From Jiangella alkaliphila (GTDB lineage: Bacteria; Actinomycetota; Actinomycetes; Jiangellales; Jiangellaceae): a DNA stretch of 64,000 nt. The position numbers and the translations under genes were made by a program. Under the pieces are notes generated by a model. It searched no databases, had not been told where the DNA came from, and saw only the letters and a program-made list of their open reading frames with translations. The DNA lies in NCBI RefSeq assembly GCF_900105925.1, contig NZ_LT629791.1, positions 1,116,001 through 1,180,000 of the forward strand, read 5' to 3'. Shown here one piece after another: positions 30,634-38,721 of this stretch; positions within the stretch are counted from its first letter, which is position 1, and each line of letters begins with the position of its first letter.

Positions 30634-32225
30634 GGCGCACCGCCGTGGTCGAGCAGCCGCGGGTTGAAGCCGACCCGCTCGAGGTCGCCCAGCCAGATCG
30701 GCGGCGTGCCGGGCACCGCGCGGCCGTCGGCGCCGGGCTGGAACACGTCGGTGACGGCGGGCAGGCCGTGCTCGCCCGGCTCGATGGCGATGATCTCGCT
30801 GATGTACCGCGACCGCTTGCCGCCGGCGTAGCTCTGGTCGACCAGCTCGATCTGGACGATGAGGTCGATGTGCTCGGCGATCTGCCGGTACGCGAAGGAC
30901 TCCGTGACGTGCTGCCCGGCCTCCATGGCACAGGTGACCAGACGCTCGATCGCCGCCCGGGCGGAATGCGCGTGCGTCGTCGAGAGCGATCCGGCGCCGG
31001 ACTGCATGGCCTTGAACATCGGCAGCACCTCGCGGCCGCGCACCTCGCCGACGATGAGCCTGGACAGGTTCATGCGCAACGAGTCGAACACGAGGTCATC
31101 GAGCGTGATCTCGCCGATGGCGCGGCCGTCGGGCCCGCGCTCGCCGCTGCCCGGCCGCGCCTCCCAGGCCACGATGCGCCGGTGCCGCTCGGGCATGTCG
31201 TGCAGGTGCAGTTCGTACTCGGTCTCGATGGTGCCGATGCGCTCCATCGGGTCCAGCTCGTTGGTCAGCGCGCGCACCAGCGTCGTCTTGCCCGCGCCCT
31301 GCGCGCCGGAGACCACCAGGCTCTTGCGGGCGCGGACGGCGGTGGAGAGGAACGCCGCCGCGGCCGGGCTGAGCATGTCGAGGTCGACCAGTTCCTTGAC
31401 GCCGATGTCGGTGAGCCGGTGCTTGCGGATGACGGCGACCGGCCGCGGGGTGATCCACGCGGTGGCCGCGAGCCGCGACCCGTCCCGCAGCCGCAGGTGC
31501 AGCCGCGGGTTCGACGGTGAGAACGGCCGCTCGTTGGTGCCCGTTCGGGTGGCCAGGAACGACAGCGTCTCGATCAGCTCTTCGTCGCTGTCGGCCACCG
31601 GCGGGCCCTCGACGATGCGGCCGTCGTCGTAGATCAGGTGGACGTTGTCGTGCCCGTTGATCTCGATGTTCTCGATGCCGGGGTCGTCGACCAGCGGCTG
31701 CAGCCGGCCGAGCCCGAACAGCGCGGCCATGATCGCGTCAGCCAGCTGGATCTGCTCGTCGGGCGTGATGATCGGCAGGCCCTTGGTGAGCGCCCGCTCG
31801 GCGTGGTCGGCGAGCAGTTCCACCACGATGCTGCGGCCCAGCTCGCGCCGGCCGGCGTCGTCGAGGCCCTCGCGGCTGCGCAGCGCGTGCGCCAGCTGGT
31901 CGGCGGCCTGCTCGCGGTAGGCGCGGACCAGGCCCCAGTCGACCTCACCCCCGCGGCCCATCGGCCGCAGCACGCCGCCGTTGCGCTCGAGTGCGGTGAG
32001 GTCGTCGTCGCGGCGGGCGTGCTGGCCGCTGGGCCCGCCGCGGCCGCGCTGCGCCGTGGCGGAGGCGAGCCGGGCCTGCAGCGACCGGCGCAGGTCGGTC
32101 TGGCCCGGGCCGCTCAGCGAGTGATGGGTGTCGCCCCACTCGTCGCCGGAGCCGTTCCCGCCGTTCGGCTCCGTGAACAGCGGCAGGTTCTCCAGGCTGG
32201 CCGCGGCGTTCGTGGGGTCAGCCAT
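30630..32225 (-). CDS. tadA: Tad pilus assembly ATPase TadA/CpaF
   Basis: TadA is the hexameric secretion ATPase (GspE/VirB11 superfamily) that powers pilus assembly. The 531-residue protein has a disordered head of about 95 residues and an N-terminal domain. The RecA-like core carries Walker A SGAQGAGKTTLV, an Asp box near IETEYELHL, Walker B LSRLIVGEVRGREVLPM and the His-box LSTTHAHSARAAIERL. Its 5' end overlaps the CpaE-like gene by 8 nt. Confidence 0.95.
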   Translation of the reverse strand: MADPTNAAASLENLPLFTEPNGGNGSGDEWGDTHHSLSGPGQTDLRRSLQARLASATAQRGRGGPSGQHARRDDDLTALERNGGVLRPMGRGGEVDWGLVRAYREQAADQLAHALRSREGLDDAGRRELGRSIVVELLADHAERALTKGLPIITPDEQIQLADAIMAALFGLGRLQPLVDDPGIENIEINGHDNVHLIYDDGRIVEGPPVADSDEELIETLSFLATRTGTNERPFSPSNPRLHLRLRDGSRLAATAWITPRPVAVIRKHRLTDIGVKELVDLDMLSPAAAAFLSTAVRARKSLVVSGAQGAGKTTLVRALTNELDPMERIGTIETEYELHLHDMPERHRRIVAWEARPGSGERGPDGRAIGEITLDDLVFDSLRMNLSRLIVGEVRGREVLPMFKAMQSGAGSLSTTHAHSARAAIERLVTCAMEAGQHVTESFAYRQIAEHIDLIVQIELVDQSYAGGKRSRYISEIIAIEPGEHGLPAVTDVFQPGADGRAVPGTPPIWLGDLERVGFNPRLLDHGGAP

Positions 32226-33030
32226 AGGTGTGCTCCTCCATCAGGGACTCCGCGGCCGGAGCGAGGCGGGTGCGATGGCGGTCGATCAGCTCGTGCACGG
32301 CGCCGATGACGACCCGCGTGCTGCGGAACAGCGGGGCCGCCGCGAATCGCCGTCCGTACGCCGCACCCACGCTGAGCGAGTCGGAGGCCGCCTGATCCCA
32401 GGCCACGGAGGCCAGCACCGGGACGCTCAGGGCGGAGTGGATCTCGCGGGCGCGGTACGGCTGGCCCTCGCCGATCAGCAGCATCGCCAGCGTGTCGTCG
32501 CCCTGGCCCAGCTCGACGAGGTCCTCGCGCAGCAGGTTCACCCGGGCCCGCGCCGAGCTGACGGCCGGCAGCGTCGTGCGCGTCACCAGCAGGACGGCGT
32601 CGGCCGAGCGCAGCAGCGGCATCGGCCCGTGGCGCATGCCCAGCCGCCCGGCGTCGACGATGACGTCGGTGCCGGTGCGCTCCAGGTTCGCCAGCACGAT
32701 GCTCAGCGGCGACCACAGCTTGTCCATGCTGGCCGCCTGCTGGGCGTTGACCAGCCCCGGGACCAGCCGGACGCGGTTCTCGATCAACGCGATGGTCTGG
32801 TCGTAGAACTTCTCGTCCAGCACGCCGCGCCGGTGCGCGACGGCCAGGCTGACCAGCCCGCGGTCGGGTGGGATGGTGCCGCGCAGGTACCCCGCGAGGA
32901 TGCTGCTGCTCCCGGCGACGTCGGCCTCGACCAGCACGACCGGCCGCGGCCACAGCATGGCCATGGCCAGCGCCGCGGTCGTGACGCCGGGTGCGCCTCG
33001 GGCCGAGGTGAGAGCGACGACCGCCATCAC
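32218..33030 (-). CDS. CpaE/TadZ-like MinD-family protein with degenerate P-loop
   Basis: The 270-residue protein has the MinD/ParA order of strands (VVALTSARGAPGVTTAALAM, VVLVEADVAGSS, DVIVDAGRLG). Its P-loop reads ARGAPGVTT: both lysines of the deviant Walker A KGGxGKTT are missing, so ATP hydrolysis is doubtful. CpaE/TadZ proteins place the Tad machine in the cell. The GTG at 33030 is followed by an ATG one codon later; either start overlaps the previous gene. Confidence 0.82.
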   Translation of the reverse strand: MMAVVALTSARGAPGVTTAALAMAMLWPRPVVLVEADVAGSSSILAGYLRGTIPPDRGLVSLAVAHRRGVLDEKFYDQTIALIENRVRLVPGLVNAQQAASMDKLWSPLSIVLANLERTGTDVIVDAGRLGMRHGPMPLLRSADAVLLVTRTTLPAVSSARARVNLLREDLVELGQGDDTLAMLLIGEGQPYRAREIHSALSVPVLASVAWDQAASDSLSVGAAYGRRFAAAPLFRSTRVVIGAVHELIDRHRTRLAPAAESLMEEHTYG

Positions 33031-33725
33031 TCACCCCCCGCTCGCGACAACAGGATGACGACGATGCGGGTGGTGGCGACGCGGGCGGCGAGATCGGCGG
33101 CGCGCACCTCGGGCAGGACGACGTTCACCATCCGCTGCCCGGTCTCCTCGTCGGTCGTGGTCGACACGACCCTCGCCTCGATCGAGTCGGGCGTCGAGCC
33201 CGGCGGGTTGTCCTGCGGATTCGGGGTGTCCACGATGCGGACGGTGTCGCCGGGACGCAGCGGCTCGCTGGGCAGCTGGGCGGCGGTGACCGCGACGCCG
33301 ACCATCGACTCGCCCTCGGCCGGCTGGACGCTGCCGCTGAAGGAGTTCTCGGTGACCAGCGTGCCGGCCGGGAGGTCGACGGACGCGTACTGGCCGACCA
33401 CCTCGTCCCTGCGGGTGTTGCGGATCGGGTCGAGCGCCGGGTCGGCGTTGATGCTCGCCGTCGTGAGGTCGTCCTCGGTGATCTGCTCGCCGCGGGCGAC
33501 GTCCTCGCGCACCGCGATGACCTCGACCGTGTCGCTCATGCTCGTCGCCAGCCAGGCCGCGCCGAGGCCGCCGAGGGCGACCAGTGCCACGCCGAGGCCG
33601 ATCAACGCCGGCCTGCGGCGCTGCTTCGGCGGTGCGGCGACGGCCGGTTCCAGCTTGGCCTCGGCGATGTCGAACTCGTCGTCGAGGTGATCGGGTACCG
33701 GCTGATGGGTGGGGGGCGAACTCAT
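33027..33725 (-). CDS. SAF-domain pilus protein (CpaB/RcpC-like)
   Basis: The 232-residue protein has a cytoplasmic head (1-40), one membrane helix (about 42-64) and an extracytoplasmic SAF domain starting VEVIAVREDVARGEQITEDD, then GQYASVDLPAGTLVTENSF. The RcpC-type C-terminal domain follows. In Gram-negatives CpaB/RcpC acts with the secretin; actinobacteria have no secretin, so here it is probably an extracytoplasmic assembly or stabilising factor. It opens the tadZABC run. Confidence 0.85.
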   Translation of the reverse strand: MSSPPTHQPVPDHLDDEFDIAEAKLEPAVAAPPKQRRRPALIGLGVALVALGGLGAAWLATSMSDTVEVIAVREDVARGEQITEDDLTTASINADPALDPIRNTRRDEVVGQYASVDLPAGTLVTENSFSGSVQPAEGESMVGVAVTAAQLPSEPLRPGDTVRIVDTPNPQDNPPGSTPDSIEARVVSTTTDEETGQRMVNVVLPEVRAADLAARVATTRIVVILLSRAGGE

Positions 33726-33772
33726 CGTTGCCGTCCTGCTTTGTCTGGGGAAGTGTGGTGGTGCTGGTGCCG

Positions 33773-34288
33773 CTACGTCGGGCCGTCGAGGTAGAAGGCG
33801 AGGGCCAGCGTCGCCAGCCGGCTGCGGGAACCCGCGCCGAGCTCGGTGACGAGCCGGTCCAGGACCTCGTAGTCCTGTTCGTAGAGGCGGATGTTGAGCG
33901 GTGAGAGGGGCTGGGCCACGGGAAGTTGGGGCTTCGCCGTGCGAGCGGTGAAGAGTCGGCCTCCAATGCTGTTGGACTCATTGTGGAGTTTGACCAGATG
34001 CTCGTGTCCGGCTTCGATCGCATCGATGAGGATCTGCCCGTTCGACCGGCCGGACCGCTGGCGCTCCGCCGCCACCACCGACAGCAGCGACGACGGCACG
34101 TGCACCACGCTCGCCCTGATGACCGGCGTGGCCTCGTCGACGGTGCCGGCGACGGGCTTGGCGACGGCCTCCGCGACCGTGTCGGTGCCGACCGAGCGGC
34201 GGGCCAGGACGTCGTCCAGGCCCGCGGGTTCCACCACTGGATTCGTGCCCTGCCGCAGGAACTCAGCGGTCGGAGTGCTCTCGGTCAA
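33773..34288 (-). CDS. Possible ribbon-helix-helix regulator, unknown
   Basis: The 171-residue protein starts at a TTG (34288) with GAGGAGG 6 nt upstream. Two segments could each form a strand-helix-helix unit: IRASVVHVPSSLLSVVAAER plus the following helix (about 70-110), and LNIRLYEQDYEVLDRLVTEL plus the helix with SRSRLATLALAFYL (about 133-168). Both resemble RHH DNA-binding domains, but I have no family match. Its location 47 nt before the SAF gene suggests a role in tad expression. Confidence 0.6.
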   Translation of the reverse strand: MTESTPTAEFLRQGTNPVVEPAGLDDVLARRSVGTDTVAEAVAKPVAGTVDEATPVIRASVVHVPSSLLSVVAAERQRSGRSNGQILIDAIEAGHEHLVKLHNESNSIGGRLFTARTAKPQLPVAQPLSPLNIRLYEQDYEVLDRLVTELGAGSRSRLATLALAFYLDGPT

Positions 34289-34871
34289 CGCCGGCCTCCT
34301 CGATACACGTGCGAGGCCGCGCCCTGCACGGGCGGCCTCGTGGCATCGAGGGTATGTGACTCGGCCCACAACTGCATAGGCCGCGAATTGTTAAGTCTTG
34401 GCGAGCGTCTGGTGGCTGTATGACCCATGTATGGGCTCCGTCCGGGGCAGCCGAACCTCCCTGCCGGCTCGGCCGTTCAGCCGATCTTCACGTCTGACCA
34501 GGGTCGGCGCAAGCCGAACGGCCCACTTCCATGATCATCCCGCGTCCCGAGTGACGGACGTGAAGCATGTGGCCGGTTGATGCGCCAGAGACGGCCGTCG
34601 CTGCCACCGTCGGCGCTGCTGTCGGTGGTGGGTCCGGTGACACCAGGGCCAACAGTTGGCGTTCTGGTCACCCCGCCACGACGAACGACCTGCCCCGGGC
34701 CCAGGGGGCTGACACTTTCGAGAGCACGGACTCAGGCTCGTCGGCGGCACCGTCCGGGCCGTCGGTCCAGGATCCGGCACGTCCTCCCAATCTCCAGGTG
34801 GCCGGCGTCGAGGTGCGGCCGGCGCCTGGCGCACGCCTTCCTGCGGCGCCGCTTGCGTCGCCGGGGGCCGG
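34289..34871. other. 583-bp gap without a convincing gene; one long dyad
   Basis: The gap separates two minus-strand genes. A nested inverted repeat lies at 34636-34672: GGTGA-CA-CCAG pairs with CTGGTCACC, and inside it GCCAAC-A-GTTGGC. A TGTGAC at 34355-34360 matches the -35 half of the block's shared promoter motif but lacks the -10 half at 18 nt. Frames in the right half have poor coding character. Confidence 0.4.
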
Positions 34872-35693
34872 TCACGCGGCCGCCGGCACGTCGGCGCGGA
34901 GCTGGCGGGCGACCTTGCGGATGGCGCGGCTGGCCCGCTGCCGCGCGGCCGGCCAGCTGAGGCCGTGCCGCTCCGCCGCCGCGGCGCCGCCCTCGATACC
35001 CGGAGCGGGCGTGTAGATGTCGAGGATCAGCGTCGCGTCGGCCGCCGTGATGGTGCCTGCGTCGACCGACCAGGTGAGCAGGTCGAGCAGCTCGTGGTCG
35101 GCTGTGGTGCGTTCGGACGCGGTCAGCGGCATGAGGTCGGCGGCCAGGACGTCGGGGCTCGTGGGGGTCTCACTGAGCTGATGGGTCAGTTCGCCGGTGA
35201 CGGCCCGCAGCGTCTCCATCGCGATGTTCGCCGCGACCTTGGCCGGCCGCCGTTCGATCGGATACGTCGCGATGACGGTCCACAGCGCGGCGACGGCGGT
35301 GTGCTCGAGGCTCGGCTTCGTGTCGCGGCCGGCGCGCGTCGTCGCGATGCGGACGGCCTTGCCGAGCATCAACTGCAGCACGGTCCGCCCGGCCAGCGAG
35401 TCGCCGTCGCGGGCGAGGCGCAGCAGGGCGAGCAGGATCCGGTCGGCCCGCTCGGCGCCGCCCGCGCCGGACGTGGCGACCGCGAGCTCGACGTCCTCGA
35501 GGGCGAGGCAGCCGGCCAGCTCGGGGTGCCGCCGGCCCCACTGGGCGACGGCGGGTTCGGTGCGCGGGTCGGCGCAGAGCCGGCTCCATTCGGCGTTCAA
35601 CCGGCCCACGAGACTGGCGTCCGTGCGGCGGCGGGCGCCGGTGCAGGTGGTGTCGTGAACGGTGTCGTATGCGGTGTCGCCAGGTATCGGCAT
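34872..35693 (-). CDS. Divergent sigma-factor-like protein
   Basis: The 273-residue protein starts MPIPGDTAYD with GGAGGAG 8 nt upstream. Residues 135-185 (LEHTAVAALWTVIATYP then a helix ending AANIAMETLRAV) resemble the core helices of sigma-70 region 2. The C-terminus (about 235-265: AAAAERHGLSWPAARQRASR then AIRKVARQLR) has the helix-turn-helix rhythm of region 4. Spacing and motifs are far from standard ECF factors, so the call is tentative; an HTH activator is the alternative. The gene is divergent from the T4SS operon and central in the block that shares one promoter motif, so it is the obvious candidate to read it. Confidence 0.55.
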   Translation of the reverse strand: MPIPGDTAYDTVHDTTCTGARRRTDASLVGRLNAEWSRLCADPRTEPAVAQWGRRHPELAGCLALEDVELAVATSGAGGAERADRILLALLRLARDGDSLAGRTVLQLMLGKAVRIATTRAGRDTKPSLEHTAVAALWTVIATYPIERRPAKVAANIAMETLRAVTGELTHQLSETPTSPDVLAADLMPLTASERTTADHELLDLLTWSVDAGTITAADATLILDIYTPAPGIEGGAAAAERHGLSWPAARQRASRAIRKVARQLRADVPAAA

Positions 35694-35743
35694 CGGGGTG
35701 TCTCCTCCGGGGTGGATCGACGCCTCAACCGTGGTCCGAGGGG

Positions 35744-35828
35744 CTTGCCCCCGCACTTGCCCGCAAGGCTCCGGCGCGGGTTCTTCCTCTTGCCCGGTTC
35801 GGGAGTGCGCAGGTCAGCGCCTTGCCCG
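35744..35828. repeat. Four direct repeats CTTGCCC(G) in the divergent promoter region
   Basis: CTTGCCC occurs at 35744, 35756, 35789 and 35821, the last three extended to CTTGCCCG. Steps are 12, 33 and 32 bp, close to one and three helical turns, so all copies face nearly the same side of DNA. They lie 57-141 bp upstream of the T4SS promoter motif, where an activator would bind. Confidence 0.5.
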
Positions 35829-35884
35829 ATGCCCGTGATGGTCCGAATGCCCGATCTTCCGGCACAACCCGCCCCGATCACCCC

Positions 35885-35914
35885 GTCACAAGACGCCATC
35901 CGCCCACACCTACG
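35885..35914 (+). promoter_or_regulatory. GTCACA-N18-CCTACG promoter motif, T4SS operon
   Basis: GTCACA is at 35885-35890 and CCTACG at 35909-35914. Exactly 33 nt separate the second hexamer from the ATG at 35948. No other gene start lies between. Confidence 0.72.
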
Positions 35915-35947
35915 CAGACAACCGACCCGCCGACCGAGGAGCCCGAG

Positions 35948-36274
35948 ATGACAGAGCGCTTCAGTAACCGGCAGTCCCTCATGGACGCGGCGACGGTTCT
36001 GGCAGCGCGACGGGCCATCGACCGCGAGCTCGCTCAGCTCGTCGCCGACCCCTTCGATCGCGACGCGGCCAAGCGGCTGCACGACGCGGTGGGCGCCAAC
36101 GCCGACCGCGCGCAGGAGGCGCTCGAACGGCTGGTGCACGTGACGGAGTTGCGCGAACCGTGGGAGTTCGGAGCGGTCGGCTCAGACCCCGGTGCGGGCT
36201 CGGACGGTGAGGTGGCTCCGCCGTCCTCGAGCCCGCACCGGTACGACGCGGCACACGAGGAACCGGCACCATGA
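35948..36274 (+). CDS. Small conserved-looking protein, first gene of T4SS operon
   Basis: The 108-residue protein is soluble and mostly helical up to residue 75 (MTERFSNRQSLMDAATVLAA, then ELAQLVADPFDRDAAKRLHD), with a polar tail. No signal peptide or motif was recognised. It overlaps the TcpC-like gene by 4 nt (ATGA), so it is produced together with the secretion machine. A regulator, chaperone or substrate are all possible. Confidence 0.72.
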   Translation: MTERFSNRQSLMDAATVLAARRAIDRELAQLVADPFDRDAAKRLHDAVGANADRAQEALERLVHVTELREPWEFGAVGSDPGAGSDGEVAPPSSSPHRYDAAHEEPAP

Positions 36275-37539
36275 AGACCAACTGGGGCTTCGGGCCGCCG
36301 AAAGAGCCGAAGGAGCCGAAGGGCACCGACGGCGAGGGCCCGCGTGACACCGCCGCCGCCGACACGGCGCGCTCCGAGCAGCACACGTGGACGGGCGGCT
36401 CCCAGCTCGCCACCCGCGTGGTGGTCGGGTTGCTGTGGGCCGCGTTGATCGCCGGACCGCTGGCGCTGGCGCTTCAGGTACTACTCCCCGAGAACCGCCC
36501 GGTGGTCCGGCAGGACGGCTACGTCGACCGCATCGGTGAGGCGGCCGCCGTCAGCGAGTTCGCCGAGCGCGCCGTCGTCGCCTGGCTCGAGACGCCGGCC
36601 GAGCGGTCCGACGCGCTGCGCGCCTACTTCGGCGACCTCGGCCTCAGCCGGGCCGACGTCCCGTGGACCACCTCCGGGTCGGCCGTCGCCGAGATCGTCA
36701 AGGACGACAGCGGCCTGTGGTCGGTCACGGTCGGCGTCGACGCGGCCGAGGGAAAGCCGCCGGCCGACGCCGAACCCGCGGCGGAGCCCGCCGAGGACAC
36801 GGCGGAGACTCCGGCCGAGACCCCCGCCGAGGACGATGCCAACGCCGAGGACGACGCCGGCGAAGGCGAGGACGGCGAGGCAGAGCCGGTCCAGCGCATC
36901 ACCGCCGGCCGCCTCTACTTCCAGGTGCCGGTCCTCTACGTCGACGGCGAGATGATCGCGCAGGCGCTGCCCTCGCCGGTCCCGGCGCCCGACGAGTTCG
37001 ACCAGCTGGCCTCGGCCTACGACCACGGGCTCGCCTCCGACCACCCCGCGTTCGCCCGGGTGGCCAACTTCCTCAGCGCCATGCTCGTCAGCGGCGACCA
37101 GGCCTCGCTCGAGGCCTACAGCAGCCCGGGCACGTCGTTCCGCGTGCTGAACCCGGTGCCCTACGCCGGCGTCCAGGTCGAGACCATCGTCGCCGCCGGC
37201 GGTGACGCACCGAGCGAGGAGCCGTCCGACGGCGAGACCGCCGAGGTGCAGGCCAACGTCACGCTGAGCGGCTCCAACGGCGAAGAGCTGGGCGCCCAGT
37301 ACGCCCTGGTGCTGCAGGCCCGCGAGGGACGCTGGGAGGTCGCCCAGCTCCGCACATCGCCCGCGCTGGCCGAGCCGGTCCCGCTGCCCGAGCCGGTGCC
37401 GGTCACCCCCACCCCGACTCCTGGGACGAGCACCTCGCAGGGGACCTCGTCCCAGGGCCCAAGCCAGACACCGTCCGACGAACCGACGAGGGAGGCCGGA
37501 TCAGACCCACCGACAGGGTCGACCACCGAGTCGCCCTAG
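36271..37539 (+). CDS. TcpC-like conjugation-type protein (VirB8 fold)
   Basis: The 422-residue protein has a cytoplasmic Lys/Pro/Glu head, one membrane helix (about 48-72) and two extracytoplasmic domains separated by a very acidic Ala/Glu/Pro linker (about 165-210), with a Thr/Ser/Pro tail. The first domain starts with FAERAVVAWLETPAERSDAL, the second with FARVANFLSAMLVSGDQASL. TcpC of Gram-positive conjugative elements has two NTF2/VirB8-like domains in this order. It probably scaffolds the channel outside the membrane. Confidence 0.78.
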   Translation: MKTNWGFGPPKEPKEPKGTDGEGPRDTAAADTARSEQHTWTGGSQLATRVVVGLLWAALIAGPLALALQVLLPENRPVVRQDGYVDRIGEAAAVSEFAERAVVAWLETPAERSDALRAYFGDLGLSRADVPWTTSGSAVAEIVKDDSGLWSVTVGVDAAEGKPPADAEPAAEPAEDTAETPAETPAEDDANAEDDAGEGEDGEAEPVQRITAGRLYFQVPVLYVDGEMIAQALPSPVPAPDEFDQLASAYDHGLASDHPAFARVANFLSAMLVSGDQASLEAYSSPGTSFRVLNPVPYAGVQVETIVAAGGDAPSEEPSDGETAEVQANVTLSGSNGEELGAQYALVLQAREGRWEVAQLRTSPALAEPVPLPEPVPVTPTPTPGTSTSQGTSSQGPSQTPSDEPTREAGSDPPTGSTTESP

Positions 37540-37582
37540 CGCACCCGCACCACTCACCGTCCCGCTATAAGGAGAAGGAGCC

Positions 37583-37915
37583 ATGAGCCTCATCAGCGGA
37601 CTCACGGCGACGGCACCCGACCTCGCCAGCTCGTCCATCACCATCCAGGCCGGCCTGCTCGACTGGACCTCCGAGACCGCGACGAGTCTGCGGGGAGTCC
37701 TCCAGGTCGTGGCCATCACGGTCGCCGTCCTGTTCGTGGTCTACAAGGCGGTCCAGTCGAAGTTCGCCATCGGCACGATCATCGTCTCCGCGCTCGCGGC
37801 CGGCGTCTTCATCTGGATCGTCTTCAACGTCACCTCTCTCGACGACACCGTCGGCGAGGACCTCCCCGGGTCCGGAGCGCCGCAATCGACGCCATCGCAG
37901 GTCGATCCGGCGTAG
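37583..37915 (+). CDS. Small two-helix membrane protein of the T4SS (VirB2/TcpD-like size)
   Basis: The 110-residue protein has two hydrophobic helices (about 38-58 and 64-84: LQVVAITVAVLFVVYKAVQS, then AIGTIIVSALAAGVFIWIVF) joined by a short basic loop. The layout matches VirB2-like or TcpD-like channel subunits that lie between the VirB8-like and TcpE genes. AAGGAG is 8 nt before the ATG. There is no sequence signature beyond topology and position. Confidence 0.68.
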   Translation: MSLISGLTATAPDLASSSITIQAGLLDWTSETATSLRGVLQVVAITVAVLFVVYKAVQSKFAIGTIIVSALAAGVFIWIVFNVTSLDDTVGEDLPGSGAPQSTPSQVDPA

Positions 37916-37968
37916 CGACGCCGGGCGACCAGGCCGGCCACGAGACCCCAGGGCGGAGGTGACGATCG

Positions 37969-38721
37969 ATGGCCGAGGACCCGGACGAACTGGAAACCGT
38001 CAAGTACTACACGCGGGCCCGGAAGTTCCCGCAGCTGCTCGGGCGGATGCCCGACGGCACGAAGATCCCCGGCGGGCCGTACACGGTCCAGCAGCTCATC
38101 GCGGCCATCCTCATCATCGTCGTCGGCGGCCTGACCATCGACACCTGGGGAGTCTTCGGGGTCTTCGGCAACATCGCGGTGCTGTTCGGCGCGGCGTTCG
38201 GTGCTGTGTTCCTCATCGGCCGGCTGCCGATGAACGGCCGCAACCCGCTCTACGCGCTGCTCGGCCTGTACCGGGCGATGAACTCGCCCGCGTCGGGCCG
38301 GTACCAGGGGCGGCCGGTGCGGTTCCGCCGGCCGCGGCGCGTCCACAACCGCACCAGCGTCTACCTCGGACCGCTGCCCGGCACCGATCCGTGGGCCGGA
38401 CTCGCGCCCGGCGTCACCGTCGCCGCCGGGGAGCTGCCCGACGGATTGTCCGACGGGTTGCGGCGACGGCTCGACCGGACCCCGCCACCCGAGGTCGAAC
38501 CGCTCGACGCGCCGGCCACGGCGATCGAACCGGTCGCGGCGCAGGTCGCCGCGCCGCTGAGCGGGGTGCAGGCGCTGCTGGCCCTGCTCCCGGCCGACCA
38601 GCAGGACCAACCACCCGCGAACGGACGGCGTGCCGCGCCACGTCCGCGGGGCCAGCAACGCACCGCCGTCCGGCACGGGAACGGCGAGGTCAGCGATTCG
38701 TGGGGTGAGGACGATGCGTAG
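37969..38721 (+). CDS. TcpE/PrgI-like membrane protein
   Basis: The 250-residue protein carries the TcpE-type N-terminus (KYYTRARKFPQLLGRMPDGT), two closely spaced membrane helices (about 38-56 and 60-83) and RLPMNGRNPLYALLGLYRAM, followed by an Arg/Pro-rich cytoplasmic tail. TcpE binds the channel near the VirB4-type ATPase in Gram-positive T4SS. It overlaps the ATPase gene by 8 nt. Confidence 0.8.
   Translation: MAEDPDELETVKYYTRARKFPQLLGRMPDGTKIPGGPYTVQQLIAAILIIVVGGLTIDTWGVFGVFGNIAVLFGAAFGAVFLIGRLPMNGRNPLYALLGLYRAMNSPASGRYQGRPVRFRRPRRVHNRTSVYLGPLPGTDPWAGLAPGVTVAAGELPDGLSDGLRRRLDRTPPPEVEPLDAPATAIEPVAAQVAAPLSGVQALLALLPADQQDQPPANGRRAAPRPRGQQRTAVRHGNGEVSDSWGEDDA

Noticed and set aside
29729-30931. 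Upstream in-frame extension of tadC across tadB
   Set aside because: It overlaps tadB out of frame; the ATG at 29728 overlaps the tadB stop as in other coupled operons.
34331-34360. TGTGAC half-site upstream of the possible RHH gene
   Set aside because: The position expected for the -10 half reads GCCGCC, so there is no full motif.
34535-34834. Minus-strand frame of about 100 codons in the 583-bp gap
   Set aside because: Cys/Trp/Arg-rich translation without domain features and no ribosome-binding site.
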